Positions 1 through 12,394 of a stretch of DNA of 64,000 nucleotides are shown here, one piece after another. This DNA is from Micropterix aruncella (taxonomy: Eukaryota > Arthropoda > Insecta > Lepidoptera > Micropterigidae): contig OX155973.1 of the NCBI GenBank assembly GCA_944548615.1, forward strand, positions 22,965,386-23,029,385. The letters run 5' to 3'. Made by a program: the position numbers and the translations under genes. Position 1 is the first letter of the stretch. Every line of letters begins with the position of its first letter. A model generated the notes under the pieces. That model worked only from the letters and a program-made list of their open reading frames with translations, ran no database searches and was not told where the DNA came from.

Positions 1-620
1 TATTGATTATTTGAACAGATACTTTATCACTGCTAATAAGAATCCCATCTTCATCTATTCTGAATCGCAAAATCAAAACGTAATGAGCAATGCCATTCTA
101 AACTTTGCAATAGAGAACAACATTTAAGTTATGCAAAAATACCTAGAAGTGGGCCATATTCAATAGATGTGGACTCAGTACATAAATGTATTAAAAGAAA
201 GCTAAGAAACTGCAAAATAAAACTTCCCAGTGACTATGTTAGTGTCACGAAATAATCGAGGCTCAAGCCATCTCCATACGAAGCAATCATGTTTGACTAC
301 AAGTTCTTCAAAAACTACACTAAGACTTTAAGATACCCATCGATACGCCCAGGAAGAAAGACAAATGACCCAACTGTGCTAGATATTAAATGTATCCCCT
401 ACGAACCTACCGGAACCTACACGGGAGCCATCAAAATGAAACTGTGCTTAACGGCATCTCTTGAGTATCCACGTATCAAACGCAGTACTTGAGTATCCAC
501 CGTTGCATCAAGAACAATGTAGGATCGCAAAATCCAAATGGAAACATCTCCAGGAACTAAAAAATGTCCTTCCCGCTGACTGCCGCCATTTTTATGACAG
601 CCTATCATATGAAGAAGAAT
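1..620 (+). pseudogene. decayed ORF, unknown repetitive family
   Basis: The + strand carries short open stretches separated by stops that read like one decayed protein: an early segment with FIYSESQNQN and AIENN, then VDYKFFKNY-like and LRYPSIRPGRK near 290-360, and KWKHLQELKNVLP near 540-580. The collinear pieces suggest a once-continuous coding region. The style resembles a multicopy, transposon-associated arthropod gene family, but I cannot name it. The coding interpretation is what I see; family membership is inference. Confidence 0.4.
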
Positions 621-729
621 AAAAAAAACAATTCTCAATTCCTAAATGTCATATGAATATTTTTTACGCTGTATTAATAAGTATCAGTATATATAATACA
701 TATTATTGCGAGTAAAATGTCCTACCTTC

Positions 730-853
<124 letters not shown>

Positions 854-877
854 ATTGTAAATGTGTAAATTATTATT

Positions 878-1006
878 TTTTCAAATTGAAATTATGTTTA
901 TCACTAAATAAATGATAAAATAATGAAAGGGCACTTATCTGGTCTGTGGTGACCAGGAGCGACTCCACGCCTTTTTCGTTTTCTCTTCTTTCAGTATTTG
1001 CGGTTT
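878..1006 (+). repeat. left inverted arm of Penelope-like element
   Basis: This 129-base segment is the exact reverse complement of 2105-2233. It contains GACCAGGAGCGACTCCACGC and ends in GCGGTTT, where the element's coding part begins. Penelope-like elements are known for partly inverted terminal repeats (pLTRs) and 5' truncation, and this arrangement fits. Confidence 0.9.
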
Positions 1007-1744
1007 AAATTATTTCTTTCAGTATTTTCTCTATTGGATAAACATATTCTAAACTCTGAAGTAAAATATATACCAAAACCTAAAATTTCTTCAAATAAAA
1101 ATAATAATAATAATAAAATCTTTCTTAGCACCACTTATTTTCCTGGTGCTGAGAAACTGCGAGATATATTATCTGATTTATTCCCCATCATTTCTAATGA
1201 TGCATCCACTAAGGATCTCTTAGATTCACCGCCAATTTTATCTTTCCGCAGACCACCTAATATTAGATCAATATTAAACAAAACAAAAAATAATCAAAAT
1301 TTCTCTATTGGTAATAATACTTTTGGGCCTCAACCTTGTGGTCGTCCACGTTGTAAAACTTGTCCTCTGTTAGATCTAAGTCCTTTTTTTACCAGTCCAA
1401 ATACTACTAATAGTTACAGGGTTCCCTTTCATTGCAGTTGTATTTCAAAAAATATAGTATATCAACTTCTGTGCAGGACTTGTGATGCCTTTTATATCGG
1501 TGAAACAACAACACCACTTAATATTAGACTAAATAATCATAGGGCTAGTGTAGGAAATGAAAGCCAACTCCCAATATCTTTGCATGCCAGGGCGCATAAT
1601 TTATCTTTTGATCAATGTTTTAAAGTTAAAATAATAAAATGCCTTGGGGATAATGCAAAAGAAAGGGACGTCAAATCTTGGGAATTGGCTTATATTTATA
1701 TTTTAGGCGCTTGCAAAGGTTCCGGTCTCAATAGGCAAAATTAA
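998..1744 (+). pseudogene. Penelope-like element C-terminal GIY-YIG endonuclease (5'-truncated)
   Basis: The open frame has 248 codons; true element sequence starts about codon 4, after the inverted arm. It holds the linker between reverse transcriptase and nuclease (FRRPPNIRSIL near residue 83), a cysteine cluster CGRPRCKTCPL (about 113-123) followed by HCSC, and a GIY-YIG nuclease: NIVYQLLC, then FYIGET (about 164-169), then an R and H (NIRLNNHR). In Penelope-like elements this nuclease nicks target DNA for target-primed reverse transcription. The reverse transcriptase is missing, so the copy cannot move alone. The initial ATG is probably accidental, lying in the inverted arm. Confidence 0.88.
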
Positions 1745-1927
1745 TAAGGTTTATCCAATTATCATAATCATCAAATGCTTTTTCTTTTAATTTATAATCA
1801 TTCATTTTAAAATAACGTTTTGCACGGTTGGTTATGGTACCTTAACTAAATCGTGTAAAATATTATTAATCCATTTCTTTTTGTTCGATTCCTTGAATTT
1901 AAATTTTCAACGAATTGTTCGATTTCA

Positions 1928-1979
1928 GAAATGTCATATATCTTGACGACGGCTGAGCCGAAATATTGATATACATTTT
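1928..1979 (+). ncRNA. candidate minimal hammerhead ribozyme of the Penelope-like element
   Basis: Downstream of the nuclease stop, the sequence reads CTTGACGA, then hairpin GGC-TGA-GCC, then GAAA, then a very short AT/AT stem with ATTG loop, then ATA. This resembles the hammerhead order CUGANGA / stem II / GAAA / short stem III / UH. Flanking AAATGT and ACATTT could form part of stem I. One core position is off (an extra T, or C3 replaced), so activity is doubtful. Hammerheads with a tiny stem III are known in Penelope-like elements, which is why the site was inspected. Confidence 0.4.
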
Positions 1980-2104
1980 ATAAAAATCATTAATATTTAA
2001 GAAACACTAATCGCCTATTATTTTCCAGCATTCATTCTCGTCTTTCGCATTGTTGTGTTGCCGCTGTAGGATAAAGTAGAAAGGTTCGAATAAGGCACAG
2101 TAGG

Positions 2105-3143
<1,039 letters not shown>

Positions 3144-3783
3144 GTGGAGATGCTGTGTCCACGCGTTCCATCTGACGGTACCTAACCATATGTTTCAAGT
3201 TCTTTATTGCATCCACTGTCTTCTGATTTAATTTTCAGCTTTTCCAAAACACTACGGGGTACTAATTAAACTCACACCCTTCCTAGTAAGCCAGCGCCGA
3301 GTGTCCCGGAATCTGGCCTGCTGACTGTACTCCGGCATTCCATGGCAAAAATACTGTCTGATCTGAAAGTATCAGCATTTCCAAAACTTTCACTTTTTGT
3401 CGCTGGCTCCCTAACTATTATATTTCTTTAAATTGTAACTATCGCAGGAAAAGAAAGAAATCATTTAACTATCATTTTTCCTTTAAATCTTATAAAATAA
3501 TTTGCCAGAAATAAGTTCCCCAGATCCTTTGTTATTACTTAAACGGCGATGGGGAATATAAAAAACACAAATCGTCAAGATATTTATTGTAATTAAATGA
3601 ACAATTTTGATTACGAGACTACATGATTTTCAGAAATATTTTATAAACATGTACGCAAGTATTTTACATTTTTGGGTAGGAATGGTAATTTAAATGATAT
3701 TACTTATATTTTCTGTCATCTTTCCCGTATGCTGGTACTATAGTTAAAATATTATGTTGTTTATTCTGAAGAAATAAAAAATA

Positions 3784-3837
3784 AAATACAAACGGAGCTG
3801 CTATGGAATTCACCGACCGAAAATCGGGCCCATCATA
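3784..3837 (-). mobile_element. RLE-LINE A, 3' tail only
   Basis: Reverse complement of the conserved 3' terminus shared by the family (CGGAGCTGC...GGAATTCACCGACC). It is cut at TA by the mariner-type terminal repeat, exactly as in the PPIL3 intron copy. Confidence 0.85.
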
Positions 3838-4065
3838 TACAGGGTGTTCGGCAGACGGTTGTACATACGATTATGACGGACAAGTGAGGCCCTCACCTAC
3901 ATGCTTGGCCCCAAAAATTTAACCTAGGCCTCACGATTTTTTTTAAATGTTTTTTTTTTGTAATATGGCGAAATTTTTCATTTCCATGGCTTTAAACTCC
4001 ATTAACTTCATTTAAAACTGATAAAACAGTCAAATTTTTTTATACGTATCTAAATTAGTAGCAGA
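3838..4065 (+). mobile_element. DD41D mariner-type element, left terminal repeat fragment
   Basis: Begins TACAGGGTGTTCGGCAGACG after a TA dinucleotide and matches the left terminal inverted repeat of the element at 37645-40358. Only 228 bases survive before an abrupt junction with an RLE-LINE copy. Confidence 0.85.
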
Positions 4066-5070
4066 TGGCCTTCAATGCCAGAATGATTGGACAACAATTG
4101 GATACTTTTGCATTCCTCCTCCAATGCACTGGAAAGTAATGTTGTATGACTGGACGCTAGAGATGCTGAAATTTTATTTAAATGCCTTTCAGCATACACT
4201 TCCAGACCCCAGTAACCTCGCTCGTTGGAGCTATGCCGAGGATAGTTCATGTCCCCTTTGTAGCAACACCCCTTGCACAGCTAGACATATTCTAGCTGGC
4301 TGCAAGGTGGCTTTGGATCAAGGACGGTACACTTACCGCCACGACAAAGTCCTTGCTGTTATTCGCGAGGTACTTAGCCTCTCAGTGGCTCGTGCCAACA
4401 AGGGTTCCACAGTATCCTCCAAACCCCCAATACAGTTTGTGCGGGTTGGCTCTAAAGGCAAAAAACATCTCACTGCAAAACCTTTCTCAATAATCGAGAA
4501 AGCTTCAGATTGGATTATGGAGGTCGATTCGGTCTCTAAGCAGTATAAATTCCCTGAAAGTCTCGGATGCACAGCCCTGCGTCCAGATATAACTCTTTAC
4601 TCTCTATCTCGGAAGATGGTCCTTATCGTAGAATTAACTGTTCCATGGGAATCAAATATCCCAAAAGACAACGAGTACAAATTAAATAAATACCATGACC
4701 TCGCAAATGCCGTCACCCTGAACGGCTTCACTGTTCACCTTCACGCGGTGGAAGTAGGCGCTCGTGGCCTGCCAGCTAAATCTCTATTTCACCTCTTTAA
4801 AGATCTTGGCCTTTCCAGAAAAATAATCAACTCTTTCTTAGAAAAATTATCTAAAACTGCGATTTGCGCATCTCAAATTCTATGGCTTCGAAGGGGGAGT
4901 GAATGGGTGGCAAGGTGAACGCTCACATGTGGCAAGACAGCTGTCCTAAACCTACCACAGCCGGTTCGTAAGTCCGGAATCCACTGCTCACCCCCCAGAA
5001 GTGTAAAAAATAGTATTATGATGGGCCCGACTCCGGTCGGTGAATTCCATGGCAGCTCCGTTTGTATTTA
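4066..5070 (+). mobile_element. RLE-LINE A copy, 5'-truncated
   Basis: The copy starts inside the family's ORF (GGCCTTCAATGCCAGAATG) and runs to the full 3' end (CAGCTCCGTTTGTATTTA). It shares diagnostic residues with the minus-strand copy in PPIL3 intron 1 (KGSTVSS, RVGSKGK, HLTAKP, EVLSLS), so these two form one subfamily. 5' truncation is typical of target-primed reverse transcription. Confidence 0.9.
4124..4918 (+). pseudogene. RLE-LINE A ORF C-terminal part: zinc knuckle and restriction-like endonuclease
   Basis: 264 codons are open from an internal Met to the natural stop. A knuckle [18 protein letters not shown] (CX2CX8HX4C) lies at about residues 43-60. The nuclease core RPDITLYS followed by IVELTVPWE lies near 154-176, matching the PD...(D/E)XT pattern of restriction-like endonucleases in R2-superfamily LINEs. 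A C-terminal basic segment [11 protein letters not shown] ends the protein. The reverse transcriptase is absent, so this is a dead fragment despite the intact frame. Clade within the RLE-bearing LINEs is uncertain. Confidence 0.85.
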
Positions 5071-5904
5071 TATAGCATGCGGAGTACGCATATAATATTA
5101 TACTCTAATTAGAAACAAAGTAAAAATGTTAGCGATAGCCATGTAATATTAGAGTATTGTTTGTGTACCTTTTATAATAAATAAATAAATAAATAAATAA
5201 ATAAACAATATCTACAATAATATATGTAGTAAAGTAAACAAAAAAAAAACAACAGATGTCTTCAGCCAAGCCATGGAAATTTGACCTACTTGATTCCGTC
5301 ACTCTGAAATTACCCTGAGGATTGCTTGCTTCTCATATTCGAAAAAACCCCAGGGGTTCTGCTGGTGTATCTTTGTGCCAAGGAATGTGACATGCCTTTG
5401 TGCAAAAGCAGTTCTTTTACCGAACATGGTTATGTTGCCTTTTACTATACTTCTGGTGGATGGATGCTGACGGACGCTTAGTGAGGGATCTGATAACTTC
5501 TCTTCGACTGACCAAGCAGCATATTTTATAAATAGCTGGAGAACATCAAAATCCTTGAATTCAGTGAATTATAAATAGCTGATGAACAGCAAGATCCTTC
5601 AATTCAGTGAATAGCAGATCAGAGCCATCGTAGTGGAATGGCTTCCTTGAAATGACAGTGATGGATTTCTGTGCCTCTTATAGTCTGTGCATCTCATAGT
5701 CAACACTCATGGATGTTGACTTCATTTGGGAAGATATACTAACATGTTTGCATTGACGGATAGGATATGTACTCATAGAAAAAGAATCCTTCTCAAGATT
5801 GTTTGATATGACCATATCCGTCTAATGGCAGTTTTAGTAAAAGTTGCTATAATCTCATTCTCATTTTTAATTCGAAAAATACATCATCCTACAGTTATGA
5901 TTTA
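5071..5904. other. intergenic; simple repeat and a 43-base direct repeat
   Basis: No gene is supported. (AATA)n at 5173-5204 follows sequence that looks like another LINE 3' end. Two imperfect 43-base tandem copies beginning TATAAATAGCTG lie at 5527-5569 and 5570-5612. Confidence 0.6.
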
Positions 5905-6715
5905 TTGGTCGGACTACCGAATACCCCTTGCACAGCTAGACATATTCTAGCTGGCTGCAAGGTGGCCTTGGATCAAGGACCGTACAGTTACCGCCATGAC
6001 AAAGTCCTTGCTGTCATTCGCGAGGTAATTAGCCTCTCAGTGGCTCGTGCCAACAAGGGTTTAACATTACCCTACAAACCCCCAATACAGTTTGTGCGGG
6101 ATGGCTCTAAAGGCAAAAAACATTTAACTACAAAACCTTTCTCAATAATCGAGAAAGCTTCAGATTGGATTCTGGAGGTTGATTCGGTCTCAAAGCAGTA
6201 TTAATTCCCTGAAAGTCTCTGATGCACAGCCCTCCGTCCAGATATAACTCTTTACTCTATATCTCGGAAGGTGGCCCTTATCGTAGAATTAACTGATTCA
6301 TGGGAATCAAATATCCCAAAAGACCACGAGTACAAATTAAATAAATATCATGATCTTGCAAATGCCGTCACCCGGAACGGCTTCACTGTTCACCTTCACG
6401 CGGTGGAAATTGGCGCTCGTTGCCTGCCAGAAAAATCACTTCACCTCTTTAAAGATCTTGGTTTTTCCAGAAAAAATAATCAACTCTTTCCTAGAAAAAT
6501 GATATAAGACCGCTATTTCTGCATCTCAAATTCTATGGCTTCGAAGGTGGAGCGAATGGGCGGTAAGGTGAACGCTAACATGTGGCAAGACAGCTGTCCT
6601 AAACCTACCACAGCCGGTCATTAGTCCGGAATCCACTGCTCACCCCCAGAAGTGTAAAAATAGTATTATGATGGGCCCGACTCCGGTCGATGAATTCCAT
6701 GGCAGCTCCGTTTGT
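5905..6715 (+). pseudogene. RLE-LINE A copy, degenerate
   Basis: Starts within the zinc-knuckle coding region ([14 protein letters not shown]) and ends with the family 3' terminus at about 6715. The frame is broken: an in-frame TAA replaces the lysine codon after SVSKQY near 6202, DSW replaces VPW, and an indel shifts the frame near the C-terminus. It is more diverged than the other copies, so it is an older insertion. Confidence 0.88.
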
Positions 6716-6791
6716 ATTTTATTTTATTTGTATATTTGGGCGAGGTTTTCAACAAAGCATGTGACACCTGAATTTTCTTTTCATTTTGCAG

Positions 6792-7005
6792 GTTAATATC
6801 AGTGGAGGAAGAGCTGCGGCGCGAGCAGCGAAAGATGTCCCTAGCCTTGAACCACAAGCAGCGCGTAATTGAAGCGCAAGAACACCGCATCGCGGCTCTG
6901 GACGCCGCAAACGAGCGGCTGCTCAGCGCCCTCACCAACCTCCAGCAGCAGGAACGGAGGATGCCCTCAAACAACAACAGCCGGAGCAACGAAGTCGAGA
7001 TCTAA
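6792..7005 (+). CDS. terminal exon of SynGAP/DAB2IP/raskol-like Ras GTPase-activating protein
   Basis: A pyrimidine-rich acceptor (TTTTCATTTTGCAG) precedes an open, GC-rich stretch of about 70 codons ending in TAA. The peptide reads [20 protein letters not shown], then [20 protein letters not shown]. It is a heptad-patterned coiled coil closely resembling the C-terminal coiled coil of DAB2IP/SynGAP proteins (Drosophila raskol), whose hallmark is VEEELRR...AQEKRI..LD.AN.RL. The first base completes a codon from an upstream exon, so the reading starts mid-codon. No other exon is recognisable in the window. These GAPs act at membranes on Ras/Rap; the coiled coil is for oligomerisation. Base composition differs sharply from neighbouring repeats, supporting a host exon. 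Confidence 0.68.
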
Positions 7006-7089
7006 AACAGCTTTCCATCTCTATAATCTAGTATATTGTGCCTTGAATATACAGTAAAAACCTTCTTATGATGCTCCCTTATCTTGAAT

Positions 7090-7310
7090 AGTCGGTTTAA
7101 CTGCTGGCGTATGTTGATGATATTAAAATCGTGGCTTGCTTTTCACAAGCCCTCGAATAAGCCTTTTTAGCCAAATGTATAGGCCTGAAGATAGATCGAG
7201 GGAAAACCAAATACACGGGTGCCCATGTCGAAATGAAAGATCGAACGCAGCTGCACCTTTTATCATTGGTACCTAATCTTCTAAGAAATTTACATACTTC
7301 AGCTCGTTAA
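7090..7310 (+). pseudogene. LINE reverse transcriptase remnant
   Basis: Short frames read like the catalytic region of a LINE (AYVDDIKIV in place of the usual AYADD, then IDRGKTKY), followed by frameshifts. It is too decayed to assign a clade. Confidence 0.5.
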
Positions 7311-7760
7311 TTACTGGCGATAGCAATGCTAGTGGGTGTGAGTACGGTTTACTTCGGACTCCCGTCTACTATCCCGTAGACAGTTGGTATCGGAAGTTCC
7401 AGTCTGGGGAAAAGGCTCGGGCGGAACTGGGCGGTTTACGCAGAGTGCGGCGTTAGCGAATCGACTGTGTACTCTGACGAATAACCAGGAGCGATTGGAA
7501 GCAGTGGCGGTTGTCGACCTGACGTCATCTATCCTTAGAAATGATCAGTATAATATTGTGATACTGATGAGCAAAGGGCGCCTCGGTCCGCGATAAATCC
7601 AAACTGAATTACCGCTTAAGTCGGGTAGAGGCCGCGCAAGCGACTTCGAATCCGTGACCAGACTAGGATGGAGAAATCCGTCCAAATTTGGTAGTAAGGG
7701 CATGGGGTCGGTAAGCCTTTGTTTTCTCGCAGACTTGTTTGCGTAGTTAGATAGTGGAAG
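7311..7760 (+). repeat. dispersed GC-rich repeat, copy 1
   Basis: Moderately diverged from the reverse complement of about 14590-15050. Shared landmarks include CCGCGCAAGCGAC, GGTCCGCGATA and GCGATTGG/CCAATCG blocks in the same order. Probably the non-coding or decayed part of an old LINE; I cannot name the family. Confidence 0.6.
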
Positions 7761-8820
7761 GTGTTGTCCCTAAGTCACTGTGCACTATCCATGGGAGAAA
7801 GAATAATCTGATATCGTTATAACTTCCTGTAATAGTTGATAAATCTCAAGCTCTTCAATTATTTTAATTGCTGAAGGTTTTAGTTTTTCAAGAAAGCATT
7901 ATAAAGAGCTTTTACTGTATAATGCAAAGTAAAACAGGCAAGATCTTTAGGTAAAAACTTTCGCAATGTAATGAAACTATCAAATTGTAGGGGAATAATG
8001 TGAAACAGAGGTGGACTAAGACAGATTGCCACTCGGGGAATATTTTGTCTTTTAGTAACCCCCCTCTTCCGTTTACATATTAAATGATGCAATTCCGGAT
8101 TTTTCAATACGGATTTTTACCCCTTTTGTCTTATGATTTTTATCAGTAGTCATTAAAATTGTGGCGAAGGTAAATAGTGTTATCGGTCTTCTCCAGTCGA
8201 ATTTCGTATACTGTAACTATAGGTGTCTTAACGGGCAGTTTGGTCTTTGTGGCGTTCAGCAACCCATATTCCACACCAGTGCCGAAATAACCCATGTAGG
8301 GGCAAGGACCCCTTAGGTCGTCGAAATCTTAGGAAGCCCCCTTTTTCACTTTCCAGGGCCCGTTTGGGCTGCCAAAAATTCTGAAGACGATGGGGGGCCT
8401 AAGCTATAGCTTGTAGCTTATACGTAAATCCTGCACTACTCGTCACATACTCTTGTAACATTATCAACGAACGAGGGAAAAAATGATAAACTTCGCCGGA
8501 GACATTAACTAATTAAACTTTCCCGTTGGTACAATTGCTTACAACAGGAATTTCCAAAACCATTATTCAAACGGTGAAATCTGCAGATTATGCGATGAAA
8601 TACTATGCTTATGCGAACGAATCGCCCTATGGATATTTGTAAGAACCTTCGAATTAGGTGGAAGATCCTTAGATATTTTTCATTCATTCTAGAGGTTTCT
8701 TTCTTTGAATAATATTAACATTATAATCTTCCAGTTCGTCACATCATCCATTCGTCCTATACCCGAAGAACAGAGAATAGAGAATGAAAACAAACTCATT
8801 ATTTATGCAAAAGGGACATT
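7761..8820. other. intergenic, nothing recognised
   Basis: Small open frames on both strands show no recognisable domain and no coding-like composition. Confidence 0.5.
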
Positions 8821-8824
8821 ACGG

Positions 8825-9000
8825 AAATGGGTGTAGAGGTGGACGGTCACATGTGGCAAGACAGCTGTCCTAAACCTACCATGACCGGTCGTTACTACAG
8901 TCCTGAGTCCACCCCCCCCCCCCCCAGAAGTTTAATAATAATATTATGATGGGCCCGATTCCGGTCGGTGAATTCCATGGCAGATCTGTTTGCAGATCCA
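8825..9000 (+). mobile_element. RLE-LINE A, 3' UTR fragment
   Basis: Contains only the post-stop region: TCACATGTGGCAAGACAGC through the terminal GGAATTCCATGGCAG. It carries an expanded C run at about 8908-8924. Severely 5'-truncated insertion. Confidence 0.88.
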
Positions 9001-10059
9001 TAATAATTCTGATAAAATAGCATTGAAGAGTTTTTCTTAGCTAAAAAAATCATTTCTCTTTACAGTTTTCCTTCAATTCATAGTGTTTTTAGTAATTTTC
9101 TATTTCAATATTTGAATGTACCGATCTAATATTTCAATGTTTTTGAGTGTATCATACGCACGGAACGTCGAGAGGAATTTAAGAAAGCTCTTGTGAAGTA
9201 TATTCACTTCAAAATGATCAATGTTTCTTATAATACCGGACGAGGTTCTCCCCGCGACGCTTTGTGCGAGTTTCCATATCTCTTTTCCGATAACAATAAT
9301 TGGAGAACCTCAATACATAGTAGCAAAGCAAGAAAGTGAAAAAAAAAATATTTAAGGAGACGAGAAGCAATGTCACTCATATTTTAATAACGTACTTTTA
9401 AAGTTGGACCATTTTCAAAAATTAAAGTGCTTTTATAAGTGAATTATTCTCAGTATTGTTTTCCATTATTCTGTACTACAAAAAAATAGAAGCTTATTTC
9501 TCTCTGGATCTATACGTTCGCCAGTCATCAGTTGACTAATGCGTATAGCAATTTATAGATATATCTAATATTGCACGTCACCTAGAAAACTGACACAACT
9601 GAGCGAAAAACCGAAATTAAAATACTTCATATGTATTTAAAGGTTGCGGGAAAAGACATCATTAGTAGTAGTAGTAGTAGTAGATGGAGTGGGGGGCTTG
9701 TTTCCAGCCCTTGATGTCACCTAGATCTGTAAGGTCTTTTGTAACTACCCACTGTGTGATTAGGTCAGTGGTCAGCTAGTAGCCCGGTACTTCTTACCAG
9801 TCCAAGCAGGTCACTGACCTTCAAGTTGGGCAGATCGCTGGGTTCGAGAAAGGCTCGTCCCAGTAAACTGTGTCTTTTGGCGGCGAGCCCTGGACAGCGA
9901 CCAACAATCATCAGAACTGACATCATACTATTTAAAAATATATATCTTACACTACATCGAATTTTGAAGAGTATAATAACTGTGTCATTTTTCTCTTAGC
10001 CTTTCGGAAGCCATACTTCCTGCGCAAAAATGGCACCGCACCTTTTTTGTTTAATTTTG
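9001..10059. other. intergenic with (AGT)n and an old decayed ORF
   Basis: (AGT)n lies at about 9663-9682. From 9690 to 9910 the minus strand reads like decayed LINE C-terminal coding sequence with stops; the assignment is weak. Nothing else is recognised. Confidence 0.4.
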
Positions 10060-10247
10060 TATATAAATACTAACAATACTGTTTTTTTTACGAATTCTCT
10101 CTTGTTACCTAATCATTAATCTTGTCTGCCGTGTATACTATATATTTAAATAATATAAATGTAGGCCGAAACGGCTACGCGCAGATCTGTCAACCACCGC
10201 AAAAGGCGGTCTTGGCTTTTTGGCATCCCAATGGTTAATATTTCAAA
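10060..10247 (+). repeat. dispersed ~185-base repeat, copy 1
   Basis: Matches 45905-46086 (+) and, reversed, 32642-32826. Landmarks are TACTAACAATA, GAATTC(T/C)CTCTTGTTA, and CGAAACGG(C/T)TACGCG near the right end. No coding capacity; type unknown, possibly a SINE or MITE. Confidence 0.72.
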
Positions 10248-11168
10248 AAAGTCGTTTAGAAAAGTGATGACAACTTACTAATGTCACTATTTGATTACGG
10301 AAAGAAATCACAACTTTGATACATCTGTAAATACTTGAGTTCGACATTATATAATGGAAAAGGGGCATTTAAAAACAAACGTGGCTCTTTTTCACGCTTC
10401 AAAATCAAACCTTGTGCATTTTTAAACTCAAAATCAGTAAATTTTGAGTTGTGTCAGTTTTCCATAGGACGTGCGATATGTTTCACACCTTAAGTACCTA
10501 GAAAGAAAAAAAAAAGTATTTTTTGTAATAAATGTATGAATGTGGATAGAGCGCTTATTTATTTTCTGTTGCATTTAAAATTAAGCAAAATTGAGACACG
10601 ACGCCGCCTTGGCAACGTCGGCGCGCGTCCACTGCCCTTTTAGTATTATCGATTTAACAAAAAAAAAATGTATTAAAAACAACTCCGTTCGCCTCTCTCG
10701 AGCGTTTGACAATATTTATTTTTATTATTTTCTCACTATACCAAAGAGTGTTTTTTTTTGTCTTGTGTACGTACCCATTTTTGTCTATAGCTCGTAGGAT
10801 TTTAGCGATGTAAGATTTCTTTGTGTATAAAAAAAATATGTAAGAATGCGAATGTCAATTGTGAATCCTTGCGAATCTGCAGAGAATCTCTAAATTGATT
10901 GCGATTTTTAGTATTTTAAGTTAGTTGCATCCGTTAATATGTTTTGTAAATGTTTAATTTAATTAATACTATAGTATTTCGTTTTTCCACAAATTAATTG
11001 TATTTTACGGAAAATAAAAATCGATTAATTTTGGTGTTTTTTTGAAGCATTAGGAAATGATAATGGTCCACACAACCTCTGCTAAATCTCAATTTAAGCA
11101 GTAAATTCAAAATGGCGATTCATTTGACATGAGTTTTTTTTAAATCAAATAAAACAGCTTATTTTATA
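10248..11168. other. intergenic, nothing recognised
   Basis: AT-rich sequence with homopolymer runs. The small frame at 10591-10797 has no recognisable domain. Confidence 0.5.
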
Positions 11169-11847
11169 TTAAGGTCCCTTCGGCTACGTAACGACCAAAT
11201 TTGGTTGCACATCAGAACACCGTTGACTACGTAATAACCAATATTGGCGGCTTGCTCCCGGAGCGCACAGTAATATTATTTTCTAATTCGAGCGCATCCT
11301 AAAATCCATACCAATTATCTCATTATTACCATAGATACATAGACGGCCGCTAGAATAATTTCGCACGTCATTTCGCTGATATTTCTGGTAAAATTCCATT
11401 GTCAAACATAATTTTTTTTTCTCGAGAAATCATCAACATTTTTATTGGTTTTTATGAGCTAATATCTAAATATTGTTGTATGTAAATAAGCAAAACGAAA
11501 TATTATCTTTGATAGGGAATCTAATAATGATCACCATAGTATTTACAATTTCTAAATAGGGTTTCATATTTTTCCGTAAGAAAAGTACATACAAGTTAGA
11601 AATGCCGAGTCTTTTTCACTTTTCCGACTTTCATATTTATTCATAATTATCCAATTGTTTAACAAAATGAGATTTCAATATTATATTTAGAAAATTTCAA
11701 TGCGATCATTGCACAGTTATTCTTTTTGTGATTGCTATAGTAGTTACATAGTTATAGTACTTTTTGTCGAGCGCGGCGATATTGCAAAAAAAATCCAATA
11801 AATTGCCGCGGTCTGCCATGAAATTATGCCGCTACTCGAAGGGTTAA
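11169..11847. mobile_element. TTAA-flanked piggyBac-like non-autonomous element (short)
   Basis: Bounded by TTAA at both ends. The left end reads TTAAGGTCCCTTCGGC; the right end, reversed, reads TTAACCCTTCGAG. Near the left end a motif with CTACGTAA(C/T)(G/A)ACC is repeated, and the second TTAA element (62544-63963) shows the same arrangement. Both also share interior blocks such as TTTCAATGCGATCATT. TTAA targets are the hallmark of piggyBac elements; no transposase is present, so assignment is inferred. Confidence 0.55.
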
Positions 11848-12394
11848 AACTGAATAATAAATTTACTCCACAATGAAAAAATAAACGACATTTAGATGTA
11901 AACAACTTTGTTCTATAGCTAAAGAGTTTAATTTTCAAATGTAATTATTTATTTTTAAATTGTTTATGCAAGTGGCTAATTCCGGAAACTTTCAGTGTGA
12001 TCTATGTAGAAATCAGTTAAGTAACGTAAAAACAATATTGCTAAGAATCCTAATAGATTCTAGAATTTTATTGAATCAATAGGACAAAACAATGCCATCC
12101 CACAATGCATAACTTTAACAACCAGACTGGAGAAGCGCCAAGATATATCTGAACTCATTTAACATTTTTTTAAATATATATGTTACGGGGGATAGCAGTT
12201 GGGTGCAGAATGAGATGCCTCTATCAATACTGAGGACATATTAAAGGCTACTGATATTCACAGCAATAGCAGTGTTGGTATCATACAGATCACAGTGGAG
12301 CTGGTCAACTAATACATCGGCGGCGTTAGACTATATTATTACGTAAGATGCTGGCTTTGACTCTGGCGGCCCTGGATGGTGACACTTTGTACCC
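11848..12394. other. intergenic, nothing recognised
   Basis: AT-rich non-coding sequence without clear repeats. Confidence 0.45.

Larger units (their letters stand above)
3144..4065. repeat. segmental duplicate of PPIL3 intron 1 material
   Basis: This segment matches 36943-37868 closely in the same orientation with only scattered differences. It contains the same succession: about 640 bases of intron sequence, the reversed 3' tail of RLE-LINE A (3784-3837), and the first 228 bases of the DD41D element terminal repeat (3838-4065). Because the junctions between unrelated elements are shared, one copying event after the nested insertions is the simplest explanation. Confidence 0.82.

Noticed and set aside
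8505..8687. Minus-strand 60-codon frame rich in Arg, Ile and Phe
   Set aside because: No domain, no splice or poly(A) context, AT-rich background.
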